Shown: positions 1 through 6,676 of the stretch, one piece after another
How positions within the stretch are numbered: the stretch's first letter is position 1
Layout: the number at the start of each line of letters is the position of its first letter
Source of the DNA: Deltaproteobacteria bacterium
Lineage (GTDB): Bacteria; Desulfobacterota; BSN033; UBA1163
Reading direction: 5' to 3'
DNA length: 19,769 bases
Assembly (NCBI GenBank): GCA_016875255.1
Contig: VGRU01000043.1
Coordinates: 1 to 19,769, forward strand
Position numbers and translations under genes: made by a program
Notes under the pieces: model-generated
Databases searched by the model: none
The model's input: the letters and a program-made list of their open reading frames with translations, nothing else
What the model was told of the DNA's origin: nothing

Positions 1-1
1 A

Positions 2-154
2 AGGTTTTGTTTCGCAGCTAAACCATACCAGATACGGCTAAAATCCGATGTACTTTTTTATCTGACTGTTATCAAAGAACTTTTAGAGGTTAGCCCAACC
101 ATTTCAACTTTTTTACGAAAGAACCAAATTTTATCAAAAAGGGAAGGGATGTGA
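2..154 (+). CDS. Possible 3' end of a truncated gene at the window edge
   Basis: Reading from base 2, a frame stays open for 50 codons to a TGA at 152-154. The predicted residues (including KSDVLFYLTVIKELLEVSPT) look like a mixed hydrophobic/charged protein tail. I do not recognise the family. Support is only the open frame and a plausible composition; the frame is short and AT-rich, so it could be chance. If real, the gene begins upstream of the window. Confidence 0.25.
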   Translation, partial: RFCFAAKPYQIRLKSDVLFYLTVIKELLEVSPTISTFLRKNQILSKREGM

Positions 155-177
155 CAAATTGGACTGATCTTGATTAT

Positions 178-297
178 CCGAAGGGTTGACCCATTCGGCG
201 GCGCTATACTCGCCATTCATGGCAGTAGATAAAAGTCGCGCTCAGGGTCAACCCTGAGTAAGTCCAAGCACTTTTGCCGGAGAGCCGAAGGGTTGAC
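178..297. repeat. Repeat-rich spacer with a 13-bp direct repeat and a hairpin
   Basis: CCGAAGGGTTGAC occurs at 178-190 and again at 285-297. Between them is an 8-bp-stem palindrome (CTCAGGGT/ACCCTGAG, 241-258). Together with the element at 325-461 this fills the gene-free stretch from 155 to the PHP gene at 547. I see no coding signal there. It resembles interspersed extragenic palindromic DNA rather than a gene remnant. Confidence 0.45.
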
Positions 298-324
298 TTT
301 GGGAAGGCCTTCTTTTATATAAAG

Positions 325-461
325 TTGATGGTTTCGTAAAAAGTCGTCACACCGGTGAAAACCGGTGTCCAGAGAATTGATAACTATTTGAAAGAACTGG
401 ATTCCGGCTTTCGCCGGAATGACGAGAAAACGAGAATCACGACTTTTTACGAATTCATCAA
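325..461. repeat. MITE-like element, copy 1 (terminal repeats plus two inner hairpins)
   Basis: The outer arms TTGATGGTTTCGTAAAAAGT (left) and ACTTTTTACGAATTCATCAA (right) are near-perfect inverted repeats of about 20 bp. Inside lie two further hairpins: ACACCGGT-gaaa-ACCGGTGT, and a stem around GGATTCCGGCTTTCGCCGGAAT. A second copy with the same plan is at 5591-5726. Both ends also carry AAAGTTGA as a direct repeat (321-328 and 460-467), possibly part of the element. It lies just upstream of the PHP gene; a start codon at 355 would fall inside it and is therefore unlikely. Confidence 0.7.
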
Positions 462-546
462 AGTTGAAATCAAAGAAATTTTTAGTTCTCTTCTCTTAAA
501 CCCAGATGAAGGCAGGGGCAAGGGAATTGATAAAGGAAAGGCCGAA

Positions 547-1398
547 ATGGGATATGTTGATCTCCATCTCCATACAACCGCCTCGGACGGGGTTAAAAGC
601 CCGTCTGAGATGGTGAGATACGCAAAATCCAAAGGGCTTCAAGCCATTTCCATTACCGATCACGATACGATCGGGGGCCTGGAAGAGGGTTTGGCAGAAG
701 GGGATAGAATCGGATTTGAAGTGATACCCGGTATTGAGATCAGCGCTGAACACTCACCCGGATCCATGCATCTCCTTGGGTATTACATCGACATTCACTA
801 CCCCCCTCTTATCGAGAGGTTGAAGTATCTCCAGAGAGCAAGAGAAGAGAGAAACCCAAGGATGGTGGAGAGGCTCAATCGGCTGGGGGTTAAAATTTCC
901 TACGAAGAGGTGGTTAGAGCTTCCGGGGGAGGACAGGTGGGACGACCCCATTTCGCCCAAGTCCTTATTGAAAAAGGATATGTCAGAAATTTTCAAGAGG
1001 CTTTCGACCGGTATCTGAAGAAGGGGGCTCCCGCCTATGTTGATAAACTCAGATTTACACCGGGAGAAGCCATTCATTTTATCAGTGAAGCCAGCGGGGT
1101 GGCTGTGCTCGGTCATCCCAACACCCTTGGTTTGAATGGATCCATTGAGCTGGAAAATCTCATTCTGGGCCTTCTCAAAGAGGGTCTGAAGGGGATAGAG
1201 GTCTATTATCCGGAACATTCTTCCTCAGAAATCGTCAAGTATAAGGCCCTGGCTGAAAAACATGGTCTCATCCTGACCGGAGGGACGGACTACCATGGAA
1301 TTGATAAAGAGAGTTTAGATGTCGGAGTGGGAAGAGGGGAGATGAAGCTTCCCTATTCGATGGTAGAGGCACTCAAAGCGGTTCGAAGTCAATTTTAA
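547..1398 (+). CDS. PHP-domain metal-dependent phosphoesterase (YciV/TrpH-like)
   Basis: A 283-residue PHP-fold hydrolase. The metal-binding signature is complete: DLHLH (H7, H9), TDHD (D38, H39), E63 in GIEIS, H75, H190 (LGHP) and D248/H250 in GGTDYH. Family members such as RNase AM (YciV) and 3',5'-nucleoside bisphosphate phosphatases hydrolyse phosphoester bonds using two or three metals; the exact substrate cannot be read from sequence. The start at 547 was chosen because GGAAAGG lies 5 nt upstream, the homologous region begins at MGYVDLHLH, and an in-frame start at 355 would run through a repeat. It may be translated with the EamA-type gene 11 bp downstream. Confidence 0.88.
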   Translation: MGYVDLHLHTTASDGVKSPSEMVRYAKSKGLQAISITDHDTIGGLEEGLAEGDRIGFEVIPGIEISAEHSPGSMHLLGYYIDIHYPPLIERLKYLQRAREERNPRMVERLNRLGVKISYEEVVRASGGGQVGRPHFAQVLIEKGYVRNFQEAFDRYLKKGAPAYVDKLRFTPGEAIHFISEASGVAVLGHPNTLGLNGSIELENLILGLLKEGLKGIEVYYPEHSSSEIVKYKALAEKHGLILTGGTDYHGIDKESLDVGVGRGEMKLPYSMVEALKAVRSQF

Positions 1399-1409
1399 AG
1401 ATTGAGAAG

Positions 1410-1829
1410 GTGAAGGTGGTTGTCCTTTTGTTAGCCGTTACTGCTCTATTATGGGGAGCAACTCCCATCCTTGAAAAGATGGGTTTGGCAAAAGTCGATC
1501 CTTTAATCGGCGTTACCGTCCGGAGCGCCCTTGTGACAGCAGGCCTTTTGATTCTTACCTTCCTTTTGGGCAAGGGAAAGGCCCTTATGGAAGTGGATGG
1601 AAAGGGTTTTCTCATCTTTGGAGCAAGCGGCCTAATGGCAGGCATTCTCGGGATGTGGACTTACTATATGGCGCTAAAAATGGAAGCAACTTCCAAAGTA
1701 GTTCCCATAGCGGCCTGTTATCCGCTGGTCACCGCCTTTCTCAGTGTTCTGATTCTCAATGAAGGGTTGAGTGTTTCGAGAGTAATCGGGACAGCCTTAA
1801 TTGTGGCAGGAATTTGGCTGGTCAAGTAA
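1410..1829 (+). CDS. EamA/DMT-family half-size transporter
   Basis: A 139-residue, very hydrophobic protein with about five predicted membrane segments (near 3-20, 36-55, 67-88, 94-113 and 119-137). The opening LLLAVTALLWGATPILEKMG matches the first repeat of EamA/DMT permeases. Full-length members carry two such repeats (about 290 residues); single-repeat proteins of this size are known and are thought to dimerise. Substrate unknown. The start is GTG: 1410 is possible, but GTG at 1416 is better spaced from GAGAAGG (1404-1410). The gene begins 11 bp after the PHP gene, so the two probably share a transcript. Confidence 0.8.
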   Translation: MKVVVLLLAVTALLWGATPILEKMGLAKVDPLIGVTVRSALVTAGLLILTFLLGKGKALMEVDGKGFLIFGASGLMAGILGMWTYYMALKMEATSKVVPIAACYPLVTAFLSVLILNEGLSVSRVIGTALIVAGIWLVK

Positions 1830-1830
1830 A

Positions 1831-1866
1831 TTAGTCGCATCGTCTCATAGTCACATAGTCGAATAG
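1831..1866. repeat. Short AGTC-rich repeat tract after the EamA stop
   Basis: Iterations of ATAGTC-like words (TAGTCGCATCG, ATAGTCACATAGTCGAATAG) begin 1 bp after the EamA-type stop codon. They are imperfect and too short for a CRISPR. This is one of several unrelated repeat tracts in the window that sit directly against a stop codon. Confidence 0.4.
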
Positions 1867-1961
1867 CCCTTAGTGAAATCATATTTTGACAATATGGAAC
1901 TTTTCTGACTGTCGGACGACAAGATTAGAAGTCCAATGAATAAAGCGGAGGGAAGTTAGCA

Positions 1962-2066
1962 ATGAAGAAGAGAGGGAAGACGAATCGGTTGAAGGCGGCT
2001 TTGAAGAGAAAGAATGTGAGAAGTTCATTGAGAAAATCGAAAGGTGAGAGGAAGTTTCCCACCTAA
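1962..2066 (+). CDS. Small highly basic protein (34 aa), hypothetical
   Basis: An ATG at 1962 is preceded by GGAGGGAA (1947-1954) with 7 nt spacing, one of the better ribosome-binding sites in the window. The product has 15 Lys/Arg in 34 residues and starts MKKRGKTNRLKAALKRK. Such composition fits a nucleic-acid-binding or ribosome-associated mini-protein, but I recognise no family. It stands alone between the EamA gene and the radical SAM gene. The case rests on the SD and composition only; it could be a chance frame in purine-rich DNA. Confidence 0.45.
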   Translation: MKKRGKTNRLKAALKRKNVRSSLRKSKGERKFPT

Positions 2067-2103
2067 TCTTTTATTACCAAAAGCATAAAATTGTTTACAT
2101 GTT

Positions 2104-2154
2104 GTAGGGCAAGGCTTCAGCCTTGCGATAAGCAGGCATAAATGCCTTCCCTAC
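2104..2154. repeat. Cloverleaf-type palindromic repeat, copy 1
   Basis: Outer arms GTAGGG/CCCTAC enclose two hairpins: GCAAGGC-ttca-GCCTTGC and GGCA-taaa-TGCC. The same three-stem plan recurs at 3554-3608 and 8752-8808. It lies in the gap between the 34-aa ORF and the radical SAM gene. Confidence 0.75.
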
Positions 2155-2228
2155 TTAATTTTTTTGGGGGGATGCAAACAATATGATGCTCTCCTTAATA
2201 ACATCTCTCCAGGCAACCCTGATTTGAC

Positions 2229-3536
2229 GTGACAAAGTTTGAATACCCCAGCCTTATCTTTTCGGATTCCGACGGCAAGATATTCGACCATCCTCGCCTG
2301 AAATTGACAGGTCGATCCGGGGAGCGATTGATCGTTCCTGACCCCTCGGAACTGGTTCCTCTCCCCAGGGGAAGCCAACTGTTCACCCTTCCCGGCAGAA
2401 TACCCGTTGGATGGGATGTGGAAACAGAGACTTTTAATCCAATCAAAGAGACGAGGATAGGAAAAAGAGAGCGCCAGTTTAACGCTGTTGCTGCTTTTCT
2501 TCCACCCGGATATATACGAACCCTCCTTCCCGCGACTCAGATGAGGGGAGAAGCCCCTATTCTTCCCTTGTGGGCTTACAGTTCCGTCGGCTGGAAAGAT
2601 GGAAAATTCTGGGCCACGGGAGTGCTCATCGATTCCAATCCGCACTGGGATCCTAAATATTTCGGGAACGACCTGCTCTTAAAGAGAAAGGTGGCGCTCT
2701 CCCTGAAGAAAGAGTCGGGAAACAGGCTTCTTCAACAGCTTTCCCGGTGCGCCCTGGAGTATCATTGTTTTGCGGCAAAGAATGTCTTCTACCGGAGATG
2801 GGAATGTCCCCTGCCCACTTCTCCCTCCTGCAATGCAGCCTGCATTGGTTGTATTTCACTTCAACCCTCGGAATGCTGTCCGGCCTCGATGGAGAGGATT
2901 GGCTTCGTGCCAACTACAGAAGAGGTTGTGGGGGTTGCGCTGCCCCACTTGAGAGAAGCGGAGGATGCGATCGTCAGCTTCGGTCAGGGGTGCGAGGGAG
3001 AGCCATTGATGCAGTGGCAACTTCTGGAGAAATCAATCCGAAAGCTACGGGAAGAAACAAACCGGGGGACGATCAATCTCAATACGAACGGAAGTCTCCC
3101 CCGAAAGGTTGAAAGACTGTGTGAGGCAGGACTCAATAGCATTCGCGTCACTCTCAACAGCCCTCATCCGAAATATTATAACCGTTACCACAAACCGAAG
3201 GGATATGCTTTTAAAGAAATCCTAAAATCACTGACCATCGCAAAAGAGAAGGGGATCTATGCTTCAATCAATCTTCTTGTCTTTCCGGGATTCACCGACA
3301 GGGAGAAAGAGATTGAAGGGCTGATCCAGTTGATCAGGAAGACGAGCCTCGATCTCATTCAAATGCGCAATCTGAATATTGACCCTGATCTCTACCTTAA
3401 AGAAATGGGAAAAGGGGAGGGGGTGGGGATTCCCAGGATGATCGATATTCTCAAAAAGGAATTTCCCCGACTACAGTTTGGCTATTTCAACAGAACAAGG
3501 GAAACCTTTTATCATGCCCCCTCCCACATTTTTTAA
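2229..3536 (+). CDS. Radical SAM protein with unclassified N-terminal region
   Basis: A 435-residue protein. The radical SAM core begins at the 4Fe-4S motif CNAACIGC (C201, C205, C208; CxxxCxxC). GCEGEPL (254-260) corresponds to the SAM-binding GGE region and NTNGS (286-290) to the next core strand. About 190 residues precede the core and match no family I can name; they include C174 and C180. C-terminal to the Cys cluster, CC at 216-217 could bind an extra metal. Function unknown. Start is GTG at 2229: an in-frame TGA lies at 2220-2222, so no earlier start is possible, yet I see no convincing SD. A cloverleaf repeat lies on each side of the gene. Confidence 0.85.
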   Translation: MTKFEYPSLIFSDSDGKIFDHPRLKLTGRSGERLIVPDPSELVPLPRGSQLFTLPGRIPVGWDVETETFNPIKETRIGKRERQFNAVAAFLPPGYIRTLLPATQMRGEAPILPLWAYSSVGWKDGKFWATGVLIDSNPHWDPKYFGNDLLLKRKVALSLKKESGNRLLQQLSRCALEYHCFAAKNVFYRRWECPLPTSPSCNAACIGCISLQPSECCPASMERIGFVPTTEEVVGVALPHLREAEDAIVSFGQGCEGEPLMQWQLLEKSIRKLREETNRGTINLNTNGSLPRKVERLCEAGLNSIRVTLNSPHPKYYNRYHKPKGYAFKEILKSLTIAKEKGIYASINLLVFPGFTDREKEIEGLIQLIRKTSLDLIQMRNLNIDPDLYLKEMGKGEGVGIPRMIDILKKEFPRLQFGYFNRTRETFYHAPSHIF

Positions 3537-3553
3537 AAAAGGGAGAAATGATT

Positions 3554-3608
3554 CGTAGGGCAAGGCTTCAGCCTTGCTTTAAAAGCAACCCTAAAGGGTT
3601 GCCCTACG
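3554..3608. repeat. Cloverleaf-type palindromic repeat, copy 2
   Basis: Outer arms CGTAGGGCA/TGCCCTACG enclose GCAAGGC-ttca-GCCTTGC and GCAACCC-taaa-GGGTTGC. It begins 18 bp after the radical SAM stop and ends about 40 bp before azlC. It could terminate or process the upstream transcript, but has no T-run. Confidence 0.8.
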
Positions 3609-3647
3609 ATTAAATTTATAAAAATCACGCAATTTAGGTTTAATTTA

Positions 3648-4355
3648 ATGGATGGCAGAGAATTCAAAGACGGAGTCAAAGCTGCACTTCCCATTGTCTT
3701 AGGATACCTTCCGGTGGGGATGGCCTTCGGCGTTTTGGCACGGAACGCAGGGCTGACCACTCTTGAGGCAGGCTCGATGAGCCTTCTCGTCTATGCGGGT
3801 GCGAGTCAGTTCATTGCCGTAGAGATGATCTCAAAAGGAATGGTCTGGCTTCCAATCGTTCTTACGACTTTTCTTATTAACCTCAGGCATCTCCTCATGA
3901 GTTCGACCCTCTCCCTTTATTTCAATGGAAATCGAATTCAAACCCTTGGTCTTCTCTCCGCACAGTTGACCGATGAGTCCTTTGCCGTGGCGATGTCGAA
4001 TACCTCAAAGATTGAGAAACGGCCGGGATATCTCTTCGGGCTTCAGATCACTTCTCATATTGCATGGATAGCAGGTTCGGTGGCAGGAGCCCTGTTTGGA
4101 GGGCTGATCGATCACAAATCGTATGGCATTCCTTTTGCTCTGCCAGCCCTTTTTATCTGCCTCCTTCTCCTCCAGATCAGGAAGGTTCATCACTTTTATA
4201 TCATGGTGATCGCGGGGATATTGTCGCTCTTTTTCAAATGGGCATTGCCTGGAAACTGGTACATCATCCTGACCGCCCTTCTCGCTTCGGGAATAGGGAT
4301 ATTGATAAATTCCAAAGTTCAAAGTTCAAAGGCAAAAGTCCAAAGTCCCCCTTAA
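3648..4355 (+). CDS. azlC: AzlC-family branched-chain amino acid exporter, large subunit
   Basis: A 235-residue inner-membrane protein beginning with FKDGVKAALPIVLGYLPVGM, the typical AzlC N-terminus (LPI..GY.P.G.AFG), followed by SLLVYAGASQFIAVEM and FLINLRHLLMSSTLS, also family hallmarks. AzlC works with the small subunit AzlD (LIV-E transporter family) to export branched-chain amino acids or analogues. Its partner is 200 bp downstream. The last 14 residues (SKVQSSKAKVQSPP) are encoded by an AAAGTTC-type repeat at 4311-4349, so the native tail has probably been replaced or extended. No strong SD precedes the ATG. Confidence 0.9.
   Translation: MDGREFKDGVKAALPIVLGYLPVGMAFGVLARNAGLTTLEAGSMSLLVYAGASQFIAVEMISKGMVWLPIVLTTFLINLRHLLMSSTLSLYFNGNRIQTLGLLSAQLTDESFAVAMSNTSKIEKRPGYLFGLQITSHIAWIAGSVAGALFGGLIDHKSYGIPFALPALFICLLLLQIRKVHHFYIMVIAGILSLFFKWALPGNWYIILTALLASGIGILINSKVQSSKAKVQSPP
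4311..4349. repeat. AAAGTTC repeat tract inside the 3' end of azlC
   Basis: The iterated words CAAAGTTCAAAGTTCAAAG and AAAGTCCAAAGTCC form the last codons of azlC just before its TAA (4353-4355). Such low-complexity tracts are usually extragenic; here the tract is translated. Confidence 0.55.
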
Positions 4356-4359
4356 CACA

Positions 4360-4513
4360 CCCTCTCCCCTTTGAGACTGTGTCGTAATAGGGGAAATGGT
4401 AAAAAATGTCTGAACTTGTTTCAGAATCTAATAGAATCAACTACTTACGAGACCCTGAAATAAATTCAGGGTGACAAAATCATTATTACGACACAGTCTC
4501 TTTGGGGAGAGGG
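4360..4513. repeat. Pre-existing palindrome split by a miniature element
   Basis: CCCTCTCCCC (4360-4369) and GGGGAGAGGG (4504-4513) are perfect inverted repeats. With the 4373-4500 insert and one TTT removed they would form an uninterrupted hairpin with a TTT loop. The right side continues as GTAAGGGTGAGGGG, a common interspersed palindromic repeat. Confidence 0.6.
4373..4500. mobile_element. MITE-like element with 17-bp terminal inverted repeats between azlC and azlD
   Basis: GAGACTGTGTCGTAATA (4373-4389) and TATTACGACACAGTCTC (4484-4500) are perfect 17-bp inverted repeats enclosing 94 bp with no coding capacity. TTT flanks both ends (4370-4372, 4501-4503), consistent with a 3-bp target duplication in the loop of the palindrome. 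The interior contains a further hairpin (CCCTGAAataaaTTCAGGG) and the word CTGAACTTGTTTCAGAATCT, both of the REP type. No transposase with matching ends is present here. Confidence 0.65.
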
Positions 4514-4555
4514 TAAGGGTGAGGGGAGTAGTGATATTGGATTAAAGAGGAAAGC

Positions 4556-4873
4556 ATGAGACCTGAGATCCTTATTCTCATCTTGGGAATGGCGCTGGTC
4601 ACCTTCCTTCCTCGGTTCCTTCCAATGGCTCTGCTTAGCCGTTGGGTGATTCCGGAAAAGGCTAAAAGGGGATTGGAGTATTTTCCCATCTCCATTTTAA
4701 GCGCCATTGTCTTTCCCATCCTTTTCTTCAACGGAGACGGAAGAATGGAAATTCAGCCTCATTACCTTCTTTCTGCCATCCCTGTTTTTATCTTTTCCTG
4801 GAAAGCGAGGAGCCTCTGGGGATCTGTCATTATGGGGATGGTGATTTATTGGGGGCTAGGGTTTGTGTTATAA
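4556..4873 (+). CDS. azlD: AzlD-family branched-chain amino acid exporter, small subunit
   Basis: A 105-residue protein with three to four membrane segments. MALVTFLPRFLPMALLSR is the family hallmark (AzlD members have a conserved T.L.R..P near the N-terminus). It should pair with AzlC in the inner membrane to export branched-chain amino acids. The SD AGAGGAAAG precedes the ATG with proper spacing. The 200-bp distance from azlC is unusual, since these genes normally overlap or abut, and is explained by the inserted repeats. It converges on the methyltransferase gene 73 bp downstream. Confidence 0.88.
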   Translation: MRPEILILILGMALVTFLPRFLPMALLSRWVIPEKAKRGLEYFPISILSAIVFPILFFNGDGRMEIQPHYLLSAIPVFIFSWKARSLWGSVIMGMVIYWGLGFVL

Positions 4874-4885
4874 GACGCAAAGAGC

Positions 4886-4947
4886 ATAGCGCAGAGCGCA
4901 TGGAGCAAAATATTTTTAATGGAGTTTTGCGCTATACCCTATGCGCT
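4886..4947. repeat. GCGCATAG-type inverted repeat between convergent genes
   Basis: ATAGCGCA (4886-4893) pairs with TGCGCTAT (4928-4935), and AGCGCAT (4895-4901) with ATGCGCT (4941-4947). The repeat fills the azlD-methyltransferase gap and reaches the methyltransferase stop codon (TAA on the minus strand, 4947-4949). Related words occur at 12350-12380. It may act as a shared terminator, though this is inference. Confidence 0.5.
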
Positions 4948-5522
4948 TAGGCCTTTTCAGCAATGAGACTGGCCACGGCCTTTCTCCTTCCGCCCTCTTT
5001 AAAAATTCCCTCCCGGTAGAAGCGAATCCGGAAGTCTTTAAAGAGCCGGAGGAGTTCATTGGGCTTCAAGAAATATCGTGCCTGTTTGGGGCCTTCGGTG
5101 CCGATGTTTCTCTGTTCAAGGATGTAGGTCTCAAAGATCACTCTGCCGCCTTTTTTAAGACCCTTTTTTATCTTCGGGATGAGGTTCCTACTGAGAAAGT
5201 AAAAGTTTGCGATGAGATCATACTTCTCTTTTTCGATTTGAAAGAGGTTAAGGTCGGCAAGGAGCGTATTGATTGTCACTCCCACCTCTTTAGCCAATTT
5301 TTTGGCTTTCTTTAAACCGATCCGGGAGATATCCACTGCATCAACTTCAAATCCATTCCGGGCTAAGAAGACTGCATTTCTTCCTTCACCCGCGGCAAGA
5401 TCAAGGGCTCTTCCCTTGGGCAGGAGGCGGATATATTTTTTTAAAAAAGGGTTGGGCTCTTTGCCGAAGGCAAATCCTTTCCCCTTGAATCTTTCATTCC
5501 ATCGTTTCTTGTCCGATTTCAC
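4947..5522 (-). CDS. Class I SAM-dependent methyltransferase, small TehB-like
   Basis: A 191-residue Rossmann-fold methyltransferase. Motif I is DLAAGEGRNAVFLA (41-54 of this start), followed by the acidic end of strand 2 (VDAVDIS) and the motif around LIANFYFLSRNLIP. This resembles the TehB/thiopurine-methyltransferase-like group; the substrate is unknown. The start was set at GTG 5522 because AGGAG lies 7 nt upstream (5530-5534) and homologous sequence starts near KKRWNERF. An in-frame ATG at 5552 would add 10 residues but lacks an SD. It is transcribed toward azlD. Confidence 0.82.
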   Translation of the reverse strand: MKSDKKRWNERFKGKGFAFGKEPNPFLKKYIRLLPKGRALDLAAGEGRNAVFLARNGFEVDAVDISRIGLKKAKKLAKEVGVTINTLLADLNLFQIEKEKYDLIANFYFLSRNLIPKIKKGLKKGGRVIFETYILEQRNIGTEGPKQARYFLKPNELLRLFKDFRIRFYREGIFKEGGRRKAVASLIAEKA

Positions 5523-5590
5523 TCTAGTGCTCCTTTTAATCAACACTACCATTTGAATTTTTAGCTGTCAAATTTCGCTGAAAACCAAAG

Positions 5591-5726
5591 TTGATGGCCT
5601 CGCAAAAAGCCTGAAAAGCCCATTATCAGTCATTCCTGCGGAAACAGGAATCCAGTGCTTTCAGTGGGTTAGAATTCTCTGGATTCCCGTTTTCACGGGA
5701 ATAACGACTTTTTACGATTTCATCAA
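5591..5726. repeat. MITE-like element, copy 2
   Basis: Outer arms TTGATGGCCTCGCAAAAAG and CTTTTTACGATTTCATCAA are imperfect inverted repeats. The interior holds ATTCCTG-cggaaa-CAGGAAT and a stem around CTGGATTCCCGTTTTCACGG. Size and plan match 325-461. The inner hairpins differ in sequence between copies but keep their pairing. It lies 68 bp upstream of the methyltransferase start. Confidence 0.7.
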
Positions 5727-6020
5727 AGTTGTAGGTAATATTTTCTACACTAGGGTCATAAAATATACAAGCTGTAACTTTATTGAAATTATTACAGTTT
5801 TTCCATGTATTTTTCTTATATTCGTCTATGTTTGTCAATTTTTAAGCAAAAGATAATCATTTAGGAGTATTTATTTCTTACCTTACTTTCAATTACTTTC
5901 AGGAATTAAAAATTATGTTATTATTTCAAATAGTTAATAAATCAAGCGACCAATACATATAAATTGAGTCTCATGGTATGAATTTTGCTATTCAAATCTG
6001 GAAGGGAGGTAAATAAAGCG
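5727..6020. other. AT-rich spacer upstream of the lipoprotein gene
   Basis: This stretch of about 290 bp is visibly richer in A/T than its surroundings and has no convincing ORF. It presumably carries the promoter of the lipoprotein/zinc-knuckle pair, but I find no box pair good enough to call. A strong SD (GGGAGG, 6004-6009) lies at its right end. Confidence 0.4.
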
Positions 6021-6656
6021 ATGAAAAGAAGAATAATTGCAGTTTTTCTATTTGTTTTTGTATTTTCGGGATGCGCTGGGGTTGTAATCCATGATAATCT
6101 GGAGGTTCCGGTTGGCACAGTGGAGGGAAATCAATTTACAGGAATCCGTTATCCGTTTAAAATCAACGCCCCCCCACATTGGAAAATGGTTACGGAATTT
6201 CCCGAGTTTTTAAAAGAATTGGGATATGATGAACCTGGTCCTTCTGATAAGGAGGTGACTGAACTCTATATTTTTAACCCTTCCACCCGAACAACCATTC
6301 AGATTGATTTTACTCCAGCGAGTTCAAAAGCTAAGTTTAGTCAAGAAAAGATGGAAGGTCTTGTCACGGCAGCAACAGGAGGTTTTAAACAGGAACTTGA
6401 GGAGGAACACGGCAAGGGAATCCAGGTGACGATTGGTCCGACAGAGCCCATCACGCTCAAGGGTGTTCAGTATGCGGCGAAGAAATATGGAGTCTATACC
6501 GCTAAAGGAATGAAAAGGGAGCAGGGCTGGATCTATGGGTTCACGGAACCTTATCAGCTCTTCATCCTCTATGTCATCGTAGACAAAGAAGGAAACAGGG
6601 ACCGGGAAGATATGAAAAAGGTTTTGGAATCGTTTGAGGTGTTTTCAAAAAAATAA
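6021..6656 (+). CDS. Putative lipoprotein, function unknown
   Basis: A 211-residue protein. The N-terminus MKRRIIAVFLFVFVFSGCAG is a lipoprotein signal peptide: basic start, hydrophobic core, lipobox FSGC with lipidated Cys at 18. The mature part is soluble with alternating strands and helices, including a FKINAPPHWKMVTEFPEF segment, and I do not recognise the family. The start at 6021 fits the signal peptide and GGGAGG upstream; an earlier in-frame ATG at 5985 would bury the signal sequence. The zinc-knuckle gene starts 20 bp downstream, suggesting co-transcription up to the terminator at 6976-7010. Confidence 0.75.
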   Translation: MKRRIIAVFLFVFVFSGCAGVVIHDNLEVPVGTVEGNQFTGIRYPFKINAPPHWKMVTEFPEFLKELGYDEPGPSDKEVTELYIFNPSTRTTIQIDFTPASSKAKFSQEKMEGLVTAATGGFKQELEEEHGKGIQVTIGPTEPITLKGVQYAAKKYGVYTAKGMKREQGWIYGFTEPYQLFILYVIVDKEGNRDREDMKKVLESFEVFSKK

Positions 6657-6676
6657 AAGAGAGAGGAGAACGTGAA

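Noticed and set aside
355..546. N-terminal extension of the PHP protein from an ATG at 355
   Set aside because: The extension is read through the MITE-like element at 325-461, and a well-placed SD and the family N-terminus support the start at 547.
754..1218. 154-residue frame antisense to the PHP gene
   Set aside because: It lies entirely within a well-supported gene on the other strand and shows no domain or SD.
1831..1866. Possible CRISPR or tandem array (ATAGTC words)
   Set aside because: Units are too short and irregular, there are no spacers of constant length, and no cas genes are present.
1886..1914. Promoter from TTGACA at 1886-1891
   Set aside because: No acceptable -10 box occurs at 15-19 bp spacing, although the -35 is perfect and the 34-aa ORF lies downstream.
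2747..3112. 121-residue frame on the same strand as the radical SAM gene
   Set aside because: It overlaps the Fe-S motif region of the radical SAM protein in another frame and has no domain of its own.
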